64,000 nucleotides of DNA from Clostridium sp. BNL1100 (GTDB taxonomy: Bacteria > Bacillota > Clostridia > Acetivibrionales > DSM-1351). How positions within the stretch are numbered: position 1 is the first letter of the stretch; the number at the start of each line of letters is the position of its first letter. A program made the translations under genes and the position numbers. Shown one piece after another: positions 10,479 through 19,657 of this stretch. The stretch covers positions 3,787,001 to 3,851,000 of the forward strand of contig NC_016791.1 of the NCBI RefSeq assembly GCF_000244875.1. Direction: 5' to 3'. The notes beneath the pieces are model-generated. The model saw only the letters and a list, made by a program, of their open reading frames with translations, was not told the origin of the DNA and searched no databases.

Positions 10479-11540
10479 ATGTTAAGTCCTAATGTTAATG
10501 ATACTTTAGATATGCTGGTAGAGGTATATAATGATATATTGGAAATTTCCAGTTATGGCATAAGCTGCAATAGTTTAGTAATAGGTCACGTGTCTGAAGA
10601 TCCGGAATGGCTTATAGCTGCACGTGACAGAACATTGAAATTGCGAGCCGTAATGAATAAATTTATTCAAAAAAAACCTGATATTCTTAGCAATATTCTT
10701 GAGCCTTTTATTAATTACCAAACGCTATTCAAAGCCTTTGTGGATGGGAGCAAAGATATAAACACCAAAGAGCAATGGTTGGAGTTTTTAGCTCTTTTGT
10801 GTGACTCACTGTCAGCTGCAATTCAAAAAACAGATGCTGCAAATTCACAATTTACAGAAGCTTATGATGATATAAATAACTACCAGTTTCTTTTAGAGGA
10901 AAGCATTAATGAGGGCTGGGAGGAACTTGCTTCAGAGGAGCAAAAAATTGTTAAGTTTGCAGAGGCTCTAGGTAAGCTCGAAGAATCAGTTCAAAATCTT
11001 GGAGTAAATCTGACAGCAAGTGACATAAGATCTGGTCAATCTTATATTCAGAGTATGGCTACTATGGCTTACGGTATTATAGTGGGTAATATGACAGCTG
11101 TGCCGTATTTATCTTTTGTGAGCGTTATATTTACTTTAGGAAAAAGCTTTTACGATGTCATAAATACATCAGATGAAATACAGAATCAATTGGGAGAAAT
11201 AGTTAATCTGCAAAACAGCATATCAGAAACTGCTCAAGCAGCAGCTATAACTAAATCCGTAATCCAAGTATTAGATAATATGGTAAAATCCTTCCTCAAG
11301 ATAAGCAAATCGTTGCCAAAGCTTTCACTTATGTGGAATGGTGAGCTAACTAAAGTAAAAAATGCTATAGATGCGGTACATAGTGGATCAGATCCTAAGC
11401 TACTATTTGATTTACAGACTATCGGTATATCAGAAGCTTCATGGGAAACTATTGTAGGTTTTGTGGATAGAATTAGAAAACCTGTGCAAACAGGAGATGC
11501 TGTAACAATAAATAGTGCAGATCAAACAATAACAAAATAA
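10479..11540 (+). CDS. Alpha-helical pore-forming toxin-like subunit 1
   Basis: 353 residues, almost all helical, preceded by AAGGAG. A central hydrophobic stretch around residues 195-225 (MATMAYGIIVGN, VPYLSFVSVIFTLG) sits between long amphipathic helices, the plan of ClyA/HBL/NHE-type toxins whose hydrophobic head inserts into membranes. There is no N-terminal signal peptide. It is the most diverged of the three toxin-like genes and the least sure by itself; the assignment leans on the neighbouring, clearer subunits. The stop is followed within 20 bases by the next subunit, implying co-translation. It may be a binding or lytic component of a tripartite complex. Confidence 0.6.
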   Translation: MLSPNVNDTLDMLVEVYNDILEISSYGISCNSLVIGHVSEDPEWLIAARDRTLKLRAVMNKFIQKKPDILSNILEPFINYQTLFKAFVDGSKDINTKEQWLEFLALLCDSLSAAIQKTDAANSQFTEAYDDINNYQFLLEESINEGWEELASEEQKIVKFAEALGKLEESVQNLGVNLTASDIRSGQSYIQSMATMAYGIIVGNMTAVPYLSFVSVIFTLGKSFYDVINTSDEIQNQLGEIVNLQNSISETAQAAAITKSVIQVLDNMVKSFLKISKSLPKLSLMWNGELTKVKNAIDAVHSGSDPKLLFDLQTIGISEASWETIVGFVDRIRKPVQTGDAVTINSADQTITK

Positions 11541-11556
11541 AAAGGAGATGCTTATT

Positions 11557-12663
11557 ATGACAGTTAGTAATGAAACAAATTTAACAGACAGACAGCAAAA
11601 AACTCAATCATCTTTTTTGGCAATCAACCTTATTACTGCTCAGTGTCATGCAATTTTGAACACCCAGTTTACACCGCCTGAACATAAGCCGACTTGGTTT
11701 GATGACCTGAAATCAAAATTGGACGATGCAAAAGTGGTTGCCAAGGAATGGATTGATGATATTGCACCGGAAGTATCGGCTTCCATTCCTGCTCAAGTTA
11801 TTGATTACGGGGCTACTTTTAATGCGTGTGTAGATACGATCCATGACCTTTATTCAAAAAATCCAACCGCAAGTGGAGCAGATGATCCTACAGTTTTAGA
11901 AGCAAAAACGATCATGCAAGCTTTAGCTGCAGAAGTGGATACGAGGCATAAAAACATAGAATCTATGGAGGACAAACTCAAACAGTGGGGAGATAAGATG
12001 CAGGTTGCACATGATAACCTGCAAAGCGGAGCATCGAATATACAAAAAACAATAATCGATCTTGAAACTGATATTAAAAAGATGAATACGAGCATACAAG
12101 CAAATGAAGCGGCTATTGAAGAATTAAATAAACAGTTGGTTTATGCCGAAGTAGCTGTAGCTGTTGGCATATTCATGTTGGTTGCAGGTGTTGCCTTGAC
12201 GGTTGCTACCGCCGGCACTGCGGCTGTTGTATCAGGAGGCATTGCAGTATTAGGTGCGGCAGCTATTATCGGTGGAGCTGTTACTTGGGGAGTACTCCAG
12301 AATAAGATTGATAATGATTATTCAGCAATTGCTGATGAGCAAAAAGAAAAGAGTGATGATCATCAACAAATTGTCGCATTACAGGGACTTTCTTCGGCAA
12401 GTACAGCAACAATTAGTGCAATTCAAATGTCAACGAGCACACTGTCTGATTTTAAAACAACTTGGAAATTGTTTGGTGATGAATTACAGGCTGTCATAGA
12501 CAAATTAAACAATGGTGCTGCAATGTCTTCTATTATTATGGAAAAAGTCATGACCGATGCAGCTAAAAATGAGTGGGATGATGCTGTTGAACTTGCTAAA
12601 GAACTTGCTAGTGCAAAGGTTACAGTTGAAGTCAACAGTTTACCTATGAATTCAGCAGCATAA
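11557..12663 (+). CDS. Alpha-helical pore-forming toxin (HBL/NHE family) subunit 2
   Basis: About 368 residues. ATG 11557 is chosen over 11548 because AGGAG at 11543-11547 needs the nine-base spacer. Long helices flank one extended hydrophobic region near residues 195-245 (VAVAVGIFMLVAG, VVSGGIAVLGAAAII), the membrane-inserting head of Bacillus HBL and NHE components. The helix IESMEDKLKQWGDKMQVAHDNL is typical of the family. The Bacillus relatives have Sec signals and this protein has none, so release by lysis or another route is implied. Middle gene of the toxin trio. Confidence 0.75.
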   Translation: MTVSNETNLTDRQQKTQSSFLAINLITAQCHAILNTQFTPPEHKPTWFDDLKSKLDDAKVVAKEWIDDIAPEVSASIPAQVIDYGATFNACVDTIHDLYSKNPTASGADDPTVLEAKTIMQALAAEVDTRHKNIESMEDKLKQWGDKMQVAHDNLQSGASNIQKTIIDLETDIKKMNTSIQANEAAIEELNKQLVYAEVAVAVGIFMLVAGVALTVATAGTAAVVSGGIAVLGAAAIIGGAVTWGVLQNKIDNDYSAIADEQKEKSDDHQQIVALQGLSSASTATISAIQMSTSTLSDFKTTWKLFGDELQAVIDKLNNGAAMSSIIMEKVMTDAAKNEWDDAVELAKELASAKVTVEVNSLPMNSAA

Positions 12664-12687
12664 TTGCATGGCATTTCAGTAACTTAG

Positions 12688-12746
12688 ATATAAGTTGAGG
12701 CTAATGGATGATTGTTATGATCGACCCGTTAAGCCTCAACTTATAT
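12688..12746 (+). repeat. Long inverted repeat between toxin genes 2 and 3
   Basis: ATATAAGTTGAGGCT (12688-12702) and AGCCTCAACTTATAT (12732-12746) are perfect 15-base arms with a 29-base loop. There is no long T run, so it is more likely an mRNA processing, stability or attenuation element than a full terminator. It would lower expression of subunit 3 relative to 1 and 2. Confidence 0.7.
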
Positions 12747-12785
12747 ATTTGTTTAAAACAATTTAAAGGAGTATATTGGAATATT

Positions 12786-13862
12786 ATGGGAAACACGATC
12801 ACAGAAATTGGTTCGAGCGAAGAACTAGGTAATCAATTAACAACCTCAATAAATGCAATGTTACTTCTTAATTCATCTTGTCAGGCAATCATAGAAACCT
12901 ATATTGAACAATCGGATTATGCCAATGATTGGTGTATTAAGGTTAGTTCCAAGCTGAATGAAGCACAGAAACTTGTTAGGGAGTGGCGTCTGAGTGGAAA
13001 TCTTTATTTTAATCAGGATATATTATCACAGATTGTTAGTTGCTCGCAGTCAATAACAGGCTCAAGGGAACAAATCGAAGGTTTGTTTAAGCAATTATCT
13101 TATAAGTATGACGCAGCCCTAAAAGATGAGATAGTTAATAATATGAATAACCTGACCCCGGCTATAAATGTTCTGGAAACGAGCATTAGCAATTATTCTT
13201 CACAGATTAGGGCATGGAACGATAAAATGGAGAATGTTCATGAAGATCTAAACACCATTATAGGAGAAATTCAAGCCCAAGAAGTAAAAATACAGGATGA
13301 AATACAACTTATTAACCAACAGATTAGTTCCATGCAACAGGAAATAATTGCAGATAGAGAAGCTATTTCCAAGGCTAAGGCTGAGGAAACAAAGGGGATA
13401 TGCGAAACTATCTTTGGAATTATGTTGGCTCCTATTACAGGAGGTGCGTCGCTTATACTTGCCGGCATAGGTGTGAGCAGTATTGCAGAAGCAAAAGAAA
13501 AAATATCCGGGCTTACAGACACGATAAACAAGTATAAAAACAGTATATCTACACACCAGAACCAACTTGCCGAGGATCAAAAACAAATCACATCTCTAAA
13601 ATTAATATTGATGAGTGTTGGAATAGCAGCAAATGATTGTGTGTATATTGCTACTTCACTGGATACAGTACAAATTACTATTACTACCTTAAAACAAGAA
13701 ATTAATGATGTTATTTTAAAAATATCAAAAGCAATCTCCGCAGATGAGGTAATAATGGGGAAAGTGTGGTATGAAGCTTTCTGCAATGAATGGGCAAGTA
13801 TTCTTGAGGTAGCTCAAACACTAGCAAGCTCAGCTCCGAATATACAACATATTACGGTATGA
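12786..13862 (+). CDS. Alpha-helical pore-forming toxin (HBL/NHE family) subunit 3
   Basis: 358 residues from ATG 12786, the first good start after AAGGAG at 12766-12771 (spacer 14, longer than ideal). The architecture matches subunit 2: N-terminal helices, IRAWNDKMENVHEDLN, a coiled-coil rich in Gln, Ile and Glu, then a short hydrophobic head (IFGIMLAPITGGASLILAGIGV, about residues 222-245), and C-terminal helices. The head is shorter than in subunit 2, so the subunits are not interchangeable, as in HBL and NHE where three different components assemble. No signal peptide. Last gene of the operon. Confidence 0.75.
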   Translation: MGNTITEIGSSEELGNQLTTSINAMLLLNSSCQAIIETYIEQSDYANDWCIKVSSKLNEAQKLVREWRLSGNLYFNQDILSQIVSCSQSITGSREQIEGLFKQLSYKYDAALKDEIVNNMNNLTPAINVLETSISNYSSQIRAWNDKMENVHEDLNTIIGEIQAQEVKIQDEIQLINQQISSMQQEIIADREAISKAKAEETKGICETIFGIMLAPITGGASLILAGIGVSSIAEAKEKISGLTDTINKYKNSISTHQNQLAEDQKQITSLKLILMSVGIAANDCVYIATSLDTVQITITTLKQEINDVILKISKAISADEVIMGKVWYEAFCNEWASILEVAQTLASSAPNIQHITV

Positions 13863-13953
13863 CTTACCATACTGAATTAGTCCAGCTAGTGAACGTAAGG
13901 ACCTTTGTCTAGTAAGAGGGGGTATCTTCCACCTTCCCTTTATTTTGGAATAT

Positions 13954-13993
13954 AAAAACACGACTAAACTGTTAAGTTTAAATCGTGCTTTTG
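13954..13993. terminator. Terminator between toxin operon and P1 peptidase
   Basis: AAACACGA with TCGTGCTTT, and an inner stem TAAACT / AGTTTA, between convergent genes. A and T runs on both sides suit both directions. The 13863-13953 stretch before it shows no gene. Confidence 0.7.
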
Positions 13994-14019
13994 AGTAAGA
14001 TACTACTATTTTAACTAAT

Positions 14020-14982
14020 TTATTTTACTACATTCGCCAACGGTTGTGCTGCCAGCGCACCCCGTACTATGGCCTTCTCAAGTGCCAACGCAGCGGCAGT
14101 ACCAACTTGTGTGACAACTGCATCCCTAGACATGTTACTTGTGTGTGTTCCCAGTGAAAGGCAGAAAATCGTATCACCGTCCCATTGCGTATGATTGGGA
14201 GATATGGCACGGGCCATTCCATCGTCGGCGAGCCTTGCAACCCGGTTGGCCTCCGCCTTTGTTAGCCGCTCCGTAGTGGCTACTACCGCAATTGTAGTAT
14301 TCATGTAATAAAGCTGGGATGGAACTCCTTCCATCATCGCCCGAGTCTGATTAATAAATTTTTTTTCCGAATTCAGTGCCCCCACAATTATACGTCCTTG
14401 ATCCCATATGTCTCCTAAGGCATTGACCACTGCCAGCGCTGCAACCACAGGACCACCGGGAATTTGTATTGAGGCAGTACCAAGTCCACCTTTCATAGGA
14501 GTCCCGTAAATTTTCCCAATTGTTGCTCCTGCTCCGGCACCTACATTTCCTTCAACCACTGGACCTGTATTTGCGGCTTGGCAGGCGGCATAGGCCATGT
14601 CCGCATCGGGCGGCTTTACACCCTTAGCATAAAGGAGGTCAAATATAACCGCCGCTGGAACTAGTGGCACGTCGGCAATTTTATGTTCAACAATCCAACG
14701 CATTACCCCACCCGACGCTGGAAGCCCGAAAAAACTGCCACCTGTCAGAAGGACACCATATACAGGATATTCTGAGGCGCTCGGACGGATGATATCTGTG
14801 TTCTGGGTACCAGGGCTGCCCCCACTTACGTCTACACCGGGGACTGCCCCGTGCGGGCAGAGAATAACCGTACATCCCGTACGACCGCTTTTATCCTCCG
14901 CATTTCCCACTAGGATCCCGGGAACATCAGTAAGTCCTCCAATGGTTATCGGTTTTACTTCTTGGTAATTACCTTTAATCAA
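14020..14982 (-). CDS. P1 family (DmpA/BapA-type) aminopeptidase
   Basis: About 320 residues, close to the usual size of self-cleaving P1 peptidases (L-aminopeptidase D-esterase, beta-peptidyl aminopeptidase). Family blocks are clear: GLTDVPGILVGNAED, GCTVILCPHGAVPGVDVSGG, GVLLTGGSFFGLPASGGVM, GKIYGTPMKGGLGTAS and ATTERLTKAEANRVARLADDGMARAI. The GGLGTAS segment near residue 185 holds the region where family members self-cleave to expose the nucleophile. The start is uncertain: a GTG at 14991 is too close to AAGGG, whereas a TTG at 14982 has good spacing. Base composition is clearly GC-richer than neighbouring genes, suggesting acquisition. Cytoplasmic, substrate unknown. Confidence 0.85.
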   Translation of the reverse strand: MIKGNYQEVKPITIGGLTDVPGILVGNAEDKSGRTGCTVILCPHGAVPGVDVSGGSPGTQNTDIIRPSASEYPVYGVLLTGGSFFGLPASGGVMRWIVEHKIADVPLVPAAVIFDLLYAKGVKPPDADMAYAACQAANTGPVVEGNVGAGAGATIGKIYGTPMKGGLGTASIQIPGGPVVAALAVVNALGDIWDQGRIIVGALNSEKKFINQTRAMMEGVPSQLYYMNTTIAVVATTERLTKAEANRVARLADDGMARAISPNHTQWDGDTIFCLSLGTHTSNMSRDAVVTQVGTAAALALEKAIVRGALAAQPLANVVK

Positions 14983-15051
14983 TTTTCTCACCCTTATCGC
15001 AAAAAATGTAGGAATCGGCTGTTGTTGTGCTTATATTTAGACTTATAATAT

Positions 15052-15071
15052 TGTACTGGTAAAACAGTACA
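15052..15071. promoter_or_regulatory. Operator-like dyad upstream of P1 peptidase
   Basis: TGTACTG (15052-15058), a 6-base gap and CAGTACA (15065-15071) form a perfect 7-base dyad. On the minus strand ATTATAAG follows at the place of a -10 element. The form resembles GntR-family operators, but no such gene is adjacent. The rest of the 14992-15390 gap shows no gene. Confidence 0.4.
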
Positions 15072-15390
15072 TATTTCCATATTACATGATATTAAAAGCA
15101 ACCAACTTACGTGAATAAAATATACTGACATATGTAGCGTAGCCATGATGACATTATTCCTAATTAATTTTTTCATCAAACTCGTAATAATGTTTTGTAA
15201 TCAATTTGGCATATCCCTTGGTGCGTACCTAATTAATACATATCAAGGAAACCCACCAGTAAAACAATTTTAACTATACCTCCGAGAGCTTGTAATAATG
15301 TTTAAAATTTTCTTTGAAGAGGGAAGAGAAAGCTTGTTCTTCGCCCTCTTCTTATGTTAAATGTATCAATATTTAATATTATTGTAAGCA

Positions 15391-15421
15391 TTGACTTTGA
15401 CGTTAGGTCAACTGATATAAT
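15391..15421 (+). promoter_or_regulatory. MerR-type promoter with 19-base spacer and central dyad
   Basis: -35 TTGACT (15391-15396) and -10 TATAAT (15416-15421) are 19 bases apart, the overlong spacing used by MerR regulators. The spacer contains the perfect dyad TTGAC (15397-15401) / GTCAA (15407-15411). It lies 30 bases before the MerR gene, so autoregulation is expected. Confidence 0.88.
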
Positions 15422-15450
15422 GGCAATAGAATATCAAGGAGATTACTATT

Positions 15451-18099
15451 ATGGAGTTGATGAAAATCACGGAGGTTACAGATAAGTTTAAAGTCTCCTC
15501 AAGAACTCTGCGTTATTATGAGGAGATTGGGTTACTTCGCAGTGAGCGTCCCCCTTTTGAAAAATATCGGTTTTATAATAGCGAGAATACAAGCCGTCTT
15601 CAGCAGATCCTTATTCTGCGAAAGATGCAGATTCCTATAAAGGATATTCTGAGAATTTACGAAAGTCAGGATATGGAGATATTGGTACAAAGCTTTGTTA
15701 ATCGATTGGATGAGATTGATAATGAAATCAACACCCTCTCTCAGATCAGGACATATGTCAATGACTTTTTAAAGGCCATGATGACACATGGTATTACGCA
15801 GATTACTGCTCTGCCCTTGCTTTATGACAAGATGGAGGCGGAGCTGTTTTCAACTAACAAGCAAGTAGAAATAAAGGAAACGCTGGAGTCACTGTCAGAC
15901 AAAATGGCAAAGCCGCTGGAGATTGATATTGTAACTTTACCATCGATGAATGTTATGACATCAGTACGGATAGACAGCGGAAAATCCGACATTGACGGTT
16001 TCTGGGACTGGCTCTCTGAAAATCAGATTCCTTTTGGCAAGCCCGGAAGCCGAACATTGTTCGAGTATCAGCATGATGGTACGATCATTATGATTCAAAA
16101 AGTAGACCAGAGCATGGTAGATTGCCCATTTGTATGTCAAGAGTTTCCAGGCGGCTTTTTTGCTGTATCTTCTGCTTTTGCCGATGAGGACTTAGGGGCA
16201 ATACAGTATCGTATCATACAATGCTTTGATGATAATCCAAGCTTCGAGGTGGATTTTTTACATAATGGGGCACTGCGTCATTATACGCTAATTGAGTCGG
16301 TATATTCTATAGATTCAGAGCGTGACCGTGTAAATATTTATCTTCCCGTGAAGGAGCACAAACCCAATTTTATAGACTACAACGACTTTGAGCTAGTGCA
16401 AAATATTACCGTAAGTGAAGTTAATAAGGCAAATCCTATCCTACGTGAATATGATGTGGACTTTAACAAGATTACTCCGATTTATTCCCCGTACTATCAG
16501 GTTTTGGATAATGGTGTGGCTGAATTTATCGCATGGATCTCTGAACGAAAGCTGGATACCAACATTGCCGTGAAGCTTCCGTTTCGCATTGATATAGAAT
16601 TTCTAGCAGAAGAAGAAAACGAGAAGTACCTTTGGGGAACTACTGAAGGCAGTTTGTGGTTTTCCCATGGGAATTCTACCTACACGATGAACGCTGAGAA
16701 TTACGCGGATAAAGGCTTGAAGAAGCATGCGGTTTCATTTTCTCAACCAATACTTGGTAATGAATTAATCTACCCAGGTATCGGTGAATATCCTCATGAG
16801 CAATTCATCAGACTGAGCTGGATTATTGGTGAAAAGCATTTCGCTGTGATAGTAAATGAAGAAGTTCGCTTCTGCGGTACAAACTTCCCTTATATGTCAA
16901 TGAATCTACATTTGCAGACACCGCAGCCTATCATTATTGGATCAAATGGCCAGGGAAAGAAGCTGTTTCGGTCTATAAAAATCTCGCAGTTGAAAATTAC
17001 TCCAAAAACAAATAGTAAACAAGACATATTAAGTGTGGATATAAGGCAAAGCAACAATAAGCTACCGAATGTGCGGCAGATTGTTCATCCTGAGTATGGG
17101 CAAAACTATTGGTTCAACGGCTGCGCAGCATATCTTATGGAATGTCTTGGAGAAAAAAGCTTTGATTATGAGTTTTTTGCAGGTATAACAGGGGAGAATT
17201 TCGTACAGGTTTTCTCTAAAAATAATTTTTTAGGAAATGGATTGGTGGATTACCGGCTTAGTGAAAAGGGAAATTACAAATTCATAGAACAGATTTTCAA
17301 ACAATGCGGATATGACAGCGACTTTGTGCCATTAGCTCGGATATGTAAAGAACGTGACATGTATATTCAGAAGCTAATCATGTATATCGATAGGGGGATT
17401 CCTGTGATAATTAACAATTACGGGAAGAATCCGAACCACCGGTATGGCTGGAGCGTGATTGTCGGTTACTCAAATTATGGAAAAACACTATTCTATATTG
17501 GTGGCGACGGAAAAGAACCTGATGCAATTGCGAAAGAGGATCTGCTTTCTATGTCTTATACAGATACTGATGAGAATTGCTATGGCTGGCTTTTTATCGG
17601 AGAAAAGCAGGAAGACCGTAGTCTGTCCGTTATATATCGTGAGTGTATTTTGTCGCTACCACAGCTCTTTTCTACAGAAACAGCTTCGTATTGTTTTGGA
17701 GCAAAAGCGTTTCGTACCTGGGCGGATTACATTGAAGAAGGATATTATGAGCATATAAAGGCGGATGAACTCGACAATTGGGCGATGTATACGGTTTATA
17801 TATGCTGTCTTGCTACTAACAGCAGTGTTAATAAAGGATTTTTAGAGAAGGCGCAGGCTTTTAATCCAGACCTGACCTTTATCTCGGACATTATCACTTT
17901 GTATGAGCAGATGGAGCGCTTCTGGAACAACGACAACGGTTCTGATCTGGAAGCACTTGGAGGAGGCTTTAATGTTACACTGGATTTATTACAGGATAAG
18001 AACAGACGCAGAAATATTGTAGAGAAACTGAGAAGTTTTGCAGAATGTACGGATAAAGTTGCGTCTATGGTAGAACAGTTCAAGCAGAAAGATAAGTAG
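15451..18099 (+). CDS. Giant MerR-family regulator with sensor and C39-like domains
   Basis: 882 residues, several times the usual MerR size. Residues 1-75 are a standard MerR winged helix (MKITEVTDKFKVSSRTLRYYEEIGLL), followed by a dimerisation coiled coil to about 125. Residues 145-300 resemble a GyrI/AraC-type effector-binding domain. About 330-530 looks like a beta-rich, concanavalin-like module (LSWIIGEKHFAVIVNEEVRF). About 545-720 resembles a C39/BtrH-type cysteine-peptidase fold with C558 in FNGCAAYLMECL and H663 in NHRYGWSVIVGY. The C-terminus is helical. ATG 15451 follows AAGGAG. The MerR part is certain; the other domain names are judged by pattern. It is followed by a small partner gene 15 bases downstream. 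Confidence 0.82.
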   Translation: MELMKITEVTDKFKVSSRTLRYYEEIGLLRSERPPFEKYRFYNSENTSRLQQILILRKMQIPIKDILRIYESQDMEILVQSFVNRLDEIDNEINTLSQIRTYVNDFLKAMMTHGITQITALPLLYDKMEAELFSTNKQVEIKETLESLSDKMAKPLEIDIVTLPSMNVMTSVRIDSGKSDIDGFWDWLSENQIPFGKPGSRTLFEYQHDGTIIMIQKVDQSMVDCPFVCQEFPGGFFAVSSAFADEDLGAIQYRIIQCFDDNPSFEVDFLHNGALRHYTLIESVYSIDSERDRVNIYLPVKEHKPNFIDYNDFELVQNITVSEVNKANPILREYDVDFNKITPIYSPYYQVLDNGVAEFIAWISERKLDTNIAVKLPFRIDIEFLAEEENEKYLWGTTEGSLWFSHGNSTYTMNAENYADKGLKKHAVSFSQPILGNELIYPGIGEYPHEQFIRLSWIIGEKHFAVIVNEEVRFCGTNFPYMSMNLHLQTPQPIIIGSNGQGKKLFRSIKISQLKITPKTNSKQDILSVDIRQSNNKLPNVRQIVHPEYGQNYWFNGCAAYLMECLGEKSFDYEFFAGITGENFVQVFSKNNFLGNGLVDYRLSEKGNYKFIEQIFKQCGYDSDFVPLARICKERDMYIQKLIMYIDRGIPVIINNYGKNPNHRYGWSVIVGYSNYGKTLFYIGGDGKEPDAIAKEDLLSMSYTDTDENCYGWLFIGEKQEDRSLSVIYRECILSLPQLFSTETASYCFGAKAFRTWADYIEEGYYEHIKADELDNWAMYTVYICCLATNSSVNKGFLEKAQAFNPDLTFISDIITLYEQMERFWNNDNGSDLEALGGGFNVTLDLLQDKNRRRNIVEKLRSFAECTDKVASMVEQFKQKDK

Positions 18100-18114
18100 A
18101 ATGGGGGTATTATT

Positions 18115-18588
18115 GTGCAATTTAGGATAGTTTTTTTACCGCAGTTTCGTGCGGTATCATCCGGGGTGGATAAAGTAGGAGATTTTGCTCCTGATGGCAA
18201 ATTATGCAAGTTTGATGAATTCTTTTCATCTATTACACCTCAACCAAGTGAAAGCTTTGAACCCAGAGATTTTCTATATTATGATGAGGAGAAAAAAGGA
18301 ATGGTCTGGATATGGGCAATAACAGAAAGCGGAGAAACCGGTGGTTTTGACACGTTTGATTTTGATGGTGGTTACTATATTACTTTTGCCTATAGGGATG
18401 GTGACTGGGAAGATCATGATAAGCTGCATAAGGAAGTTTATGAGTATATCAATAACTCTGATATTCTGGAACTTGATATTCGGCCAAACCACTACCCTAT
18501 GGGACATATTATCACTCCGAAGGAAATTATGGAAGCACAGGGATGGGGCCAGATGGAAACGTTCATTCCAGTCAGAATGAAGAGGTAG
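18115..18588 (+). CDS. GyrI/AraC effector-binding-like small protein
   Basis: 157 residues from a GTG at 18115 after GGGGG, 15 bases beyond the giant MerR gene and in the same direction. The sequence (RIVFLPQFRAVSSGV, GGFDTFDFDGGYYITFAYRDGD, LDIRPNHYPMGHIITP) has the beta-strand pattern of stand-alone GyrI-like small-molecule-binding proteins, which often accompany MerR-type multidrug regulators. It probably binds the same kind of ligand as the regulator. No signal peptide or membrane segment. The family call is moderate. Confidence 0.6.
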   Translation: MQFRIVFLPQFRAVSSGVDKVGDFAPDGKLCKFDEFFSSITPQPSESFEPRDFLYYDEEKKGMVWIWAITESGETGGFDTFDFDGGYYITFAYRDGDWEDHDKLHKEVYEYINNSDILELDIRPNHYPMGHIITPKEIMEAQGWGQMETFIPVRMKR

Positions 18589-18961
18589 TTTAACGGTCAG
18601 TAACAATAAATACAACAAATCTGCCGCCAAAGTCCCACCAGGCTCATGCGGCTTCTAATAAAACAACTATACATTGTGTTTAAATCGTCTATTTTTGTTT
18701 CATCCACTAGCTGCATAAATATTATGCTCTCAACATGTGTTGAGTAGACAAAAATGATGTCGGCAGGACCTACTGGTTCCTTGGTGAAAAGCTATCTATG
18801 AAAAAATTGACTTAGAGATTCAAAACTAAACTTCAGAAAAGAACATGGGCACAAACAAAATAAATTTATCACCGAGGATGAATCATTCAACAGTAAATTC
18901 CTGTAGGCTAAAATTCATATAGTACCTGAACTGATATTTTTAAAATTTGAAAATATTTTTA

Positions 18962-18992
18962 TTGACTCCTACGTTGAGTAATAGTTTAGACT
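18962..18992 (+). promoter_or_regulatory. Orphan MerR-like promoter
   Basis: TTGACT (18962-18967) and TAGACT (18987-18992) are separated by 19 bases, again the MerR spacing, but no plus-strand gene follows; the next gene is on the minus strand. The remainder of the 18589-19007 gap contains only the 16-base palindrome CTCAACATGTGTTGAG and no gene. Confidence 0.35.
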
Positions 18993-19007
18993 ATATGTAA
19001 TAATACG

Positions 19008-19436
19008 TTATATTTTAATCTTAATATCAATAAGCTTCTTTAGAACTTCAAAATCTTGCGGTGTTCTTATTTCCACATTAAACGATCGCCCTTCTCTATA
19101 CTGCTTTGCACTTAATATACTGTCTAAAATATTTTCTGGAAGTTCGCTTTTTTGAGCAGCAAATACTGCTTTCTCACCAAACACTAAAACACATGTAAAA
19201 CAATTTATATTCGGGTATAAAAAAATGATATTTCTTTCCTCCTTGTTTGATATGAGTAGTATTTTTTTACACCAACCAACCTTCTGAGAATAAAACTTCC
19301 ATTCCTCTTTTATTAAGCCATACTTTTCTATATACAGTTTCACATCATTCCACATTGCTACCGCTTTTTCTAAAACTCCAGACACTTCATTTCCGGATGG
19401 CAGCACGTATTTGTCGCAGAAAAAACTAAGTGACAT
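19008..19436 (-). CDS. DUF3788 family protein
   Basis: 142 residues, cytoplasmic. The pattern WKFYSQKVGWCKKILL, then NIIFLYPNINCFTCVLVFGEKAV and a C-terminal NVEIRTPQDFEVLKKLIDIK, is the layout of the DUF3788 group, small proteins of unknown function common in clostridia and Bacteroidetes. AGGAGATCC lies just upstream of the ATG. It stands alone between a MerR locus and a two-component system and shows no clear link to either. Confidence 0.7.
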   Translation of the reverse strand: MSLSFFCDKYVLPSGNEVSGVLEKAVAMWNDVKLYIEKYGLIKEEWKFYSQKVGWCKKILLISNKEERNIIFLYPNINCFTCVLVFGEKAVFAAQKSELPENILDSILSAKQYREGRSFNVEIRTPQDFEVLKKLIDIKIKI

Positions 19437-19657
19437 AGGATCTCCTCCATTTTACTTTTATTTATCTCAATGTATTTCAGGTAATTTACCCATACGTATG
19501 AAATGCCCCTTCATGTTTGAACCCAGAACTGGCCTATTAATAAAAGCCATAGACTCAATTTCTATAGTTGATATTAACAATTTTATTATTCCGCTTTTTG
19601 GTGATTTTCTTCAAGTATATCTGCTAAACCCTTCGCACAAGATAGTCCTTTAACATG

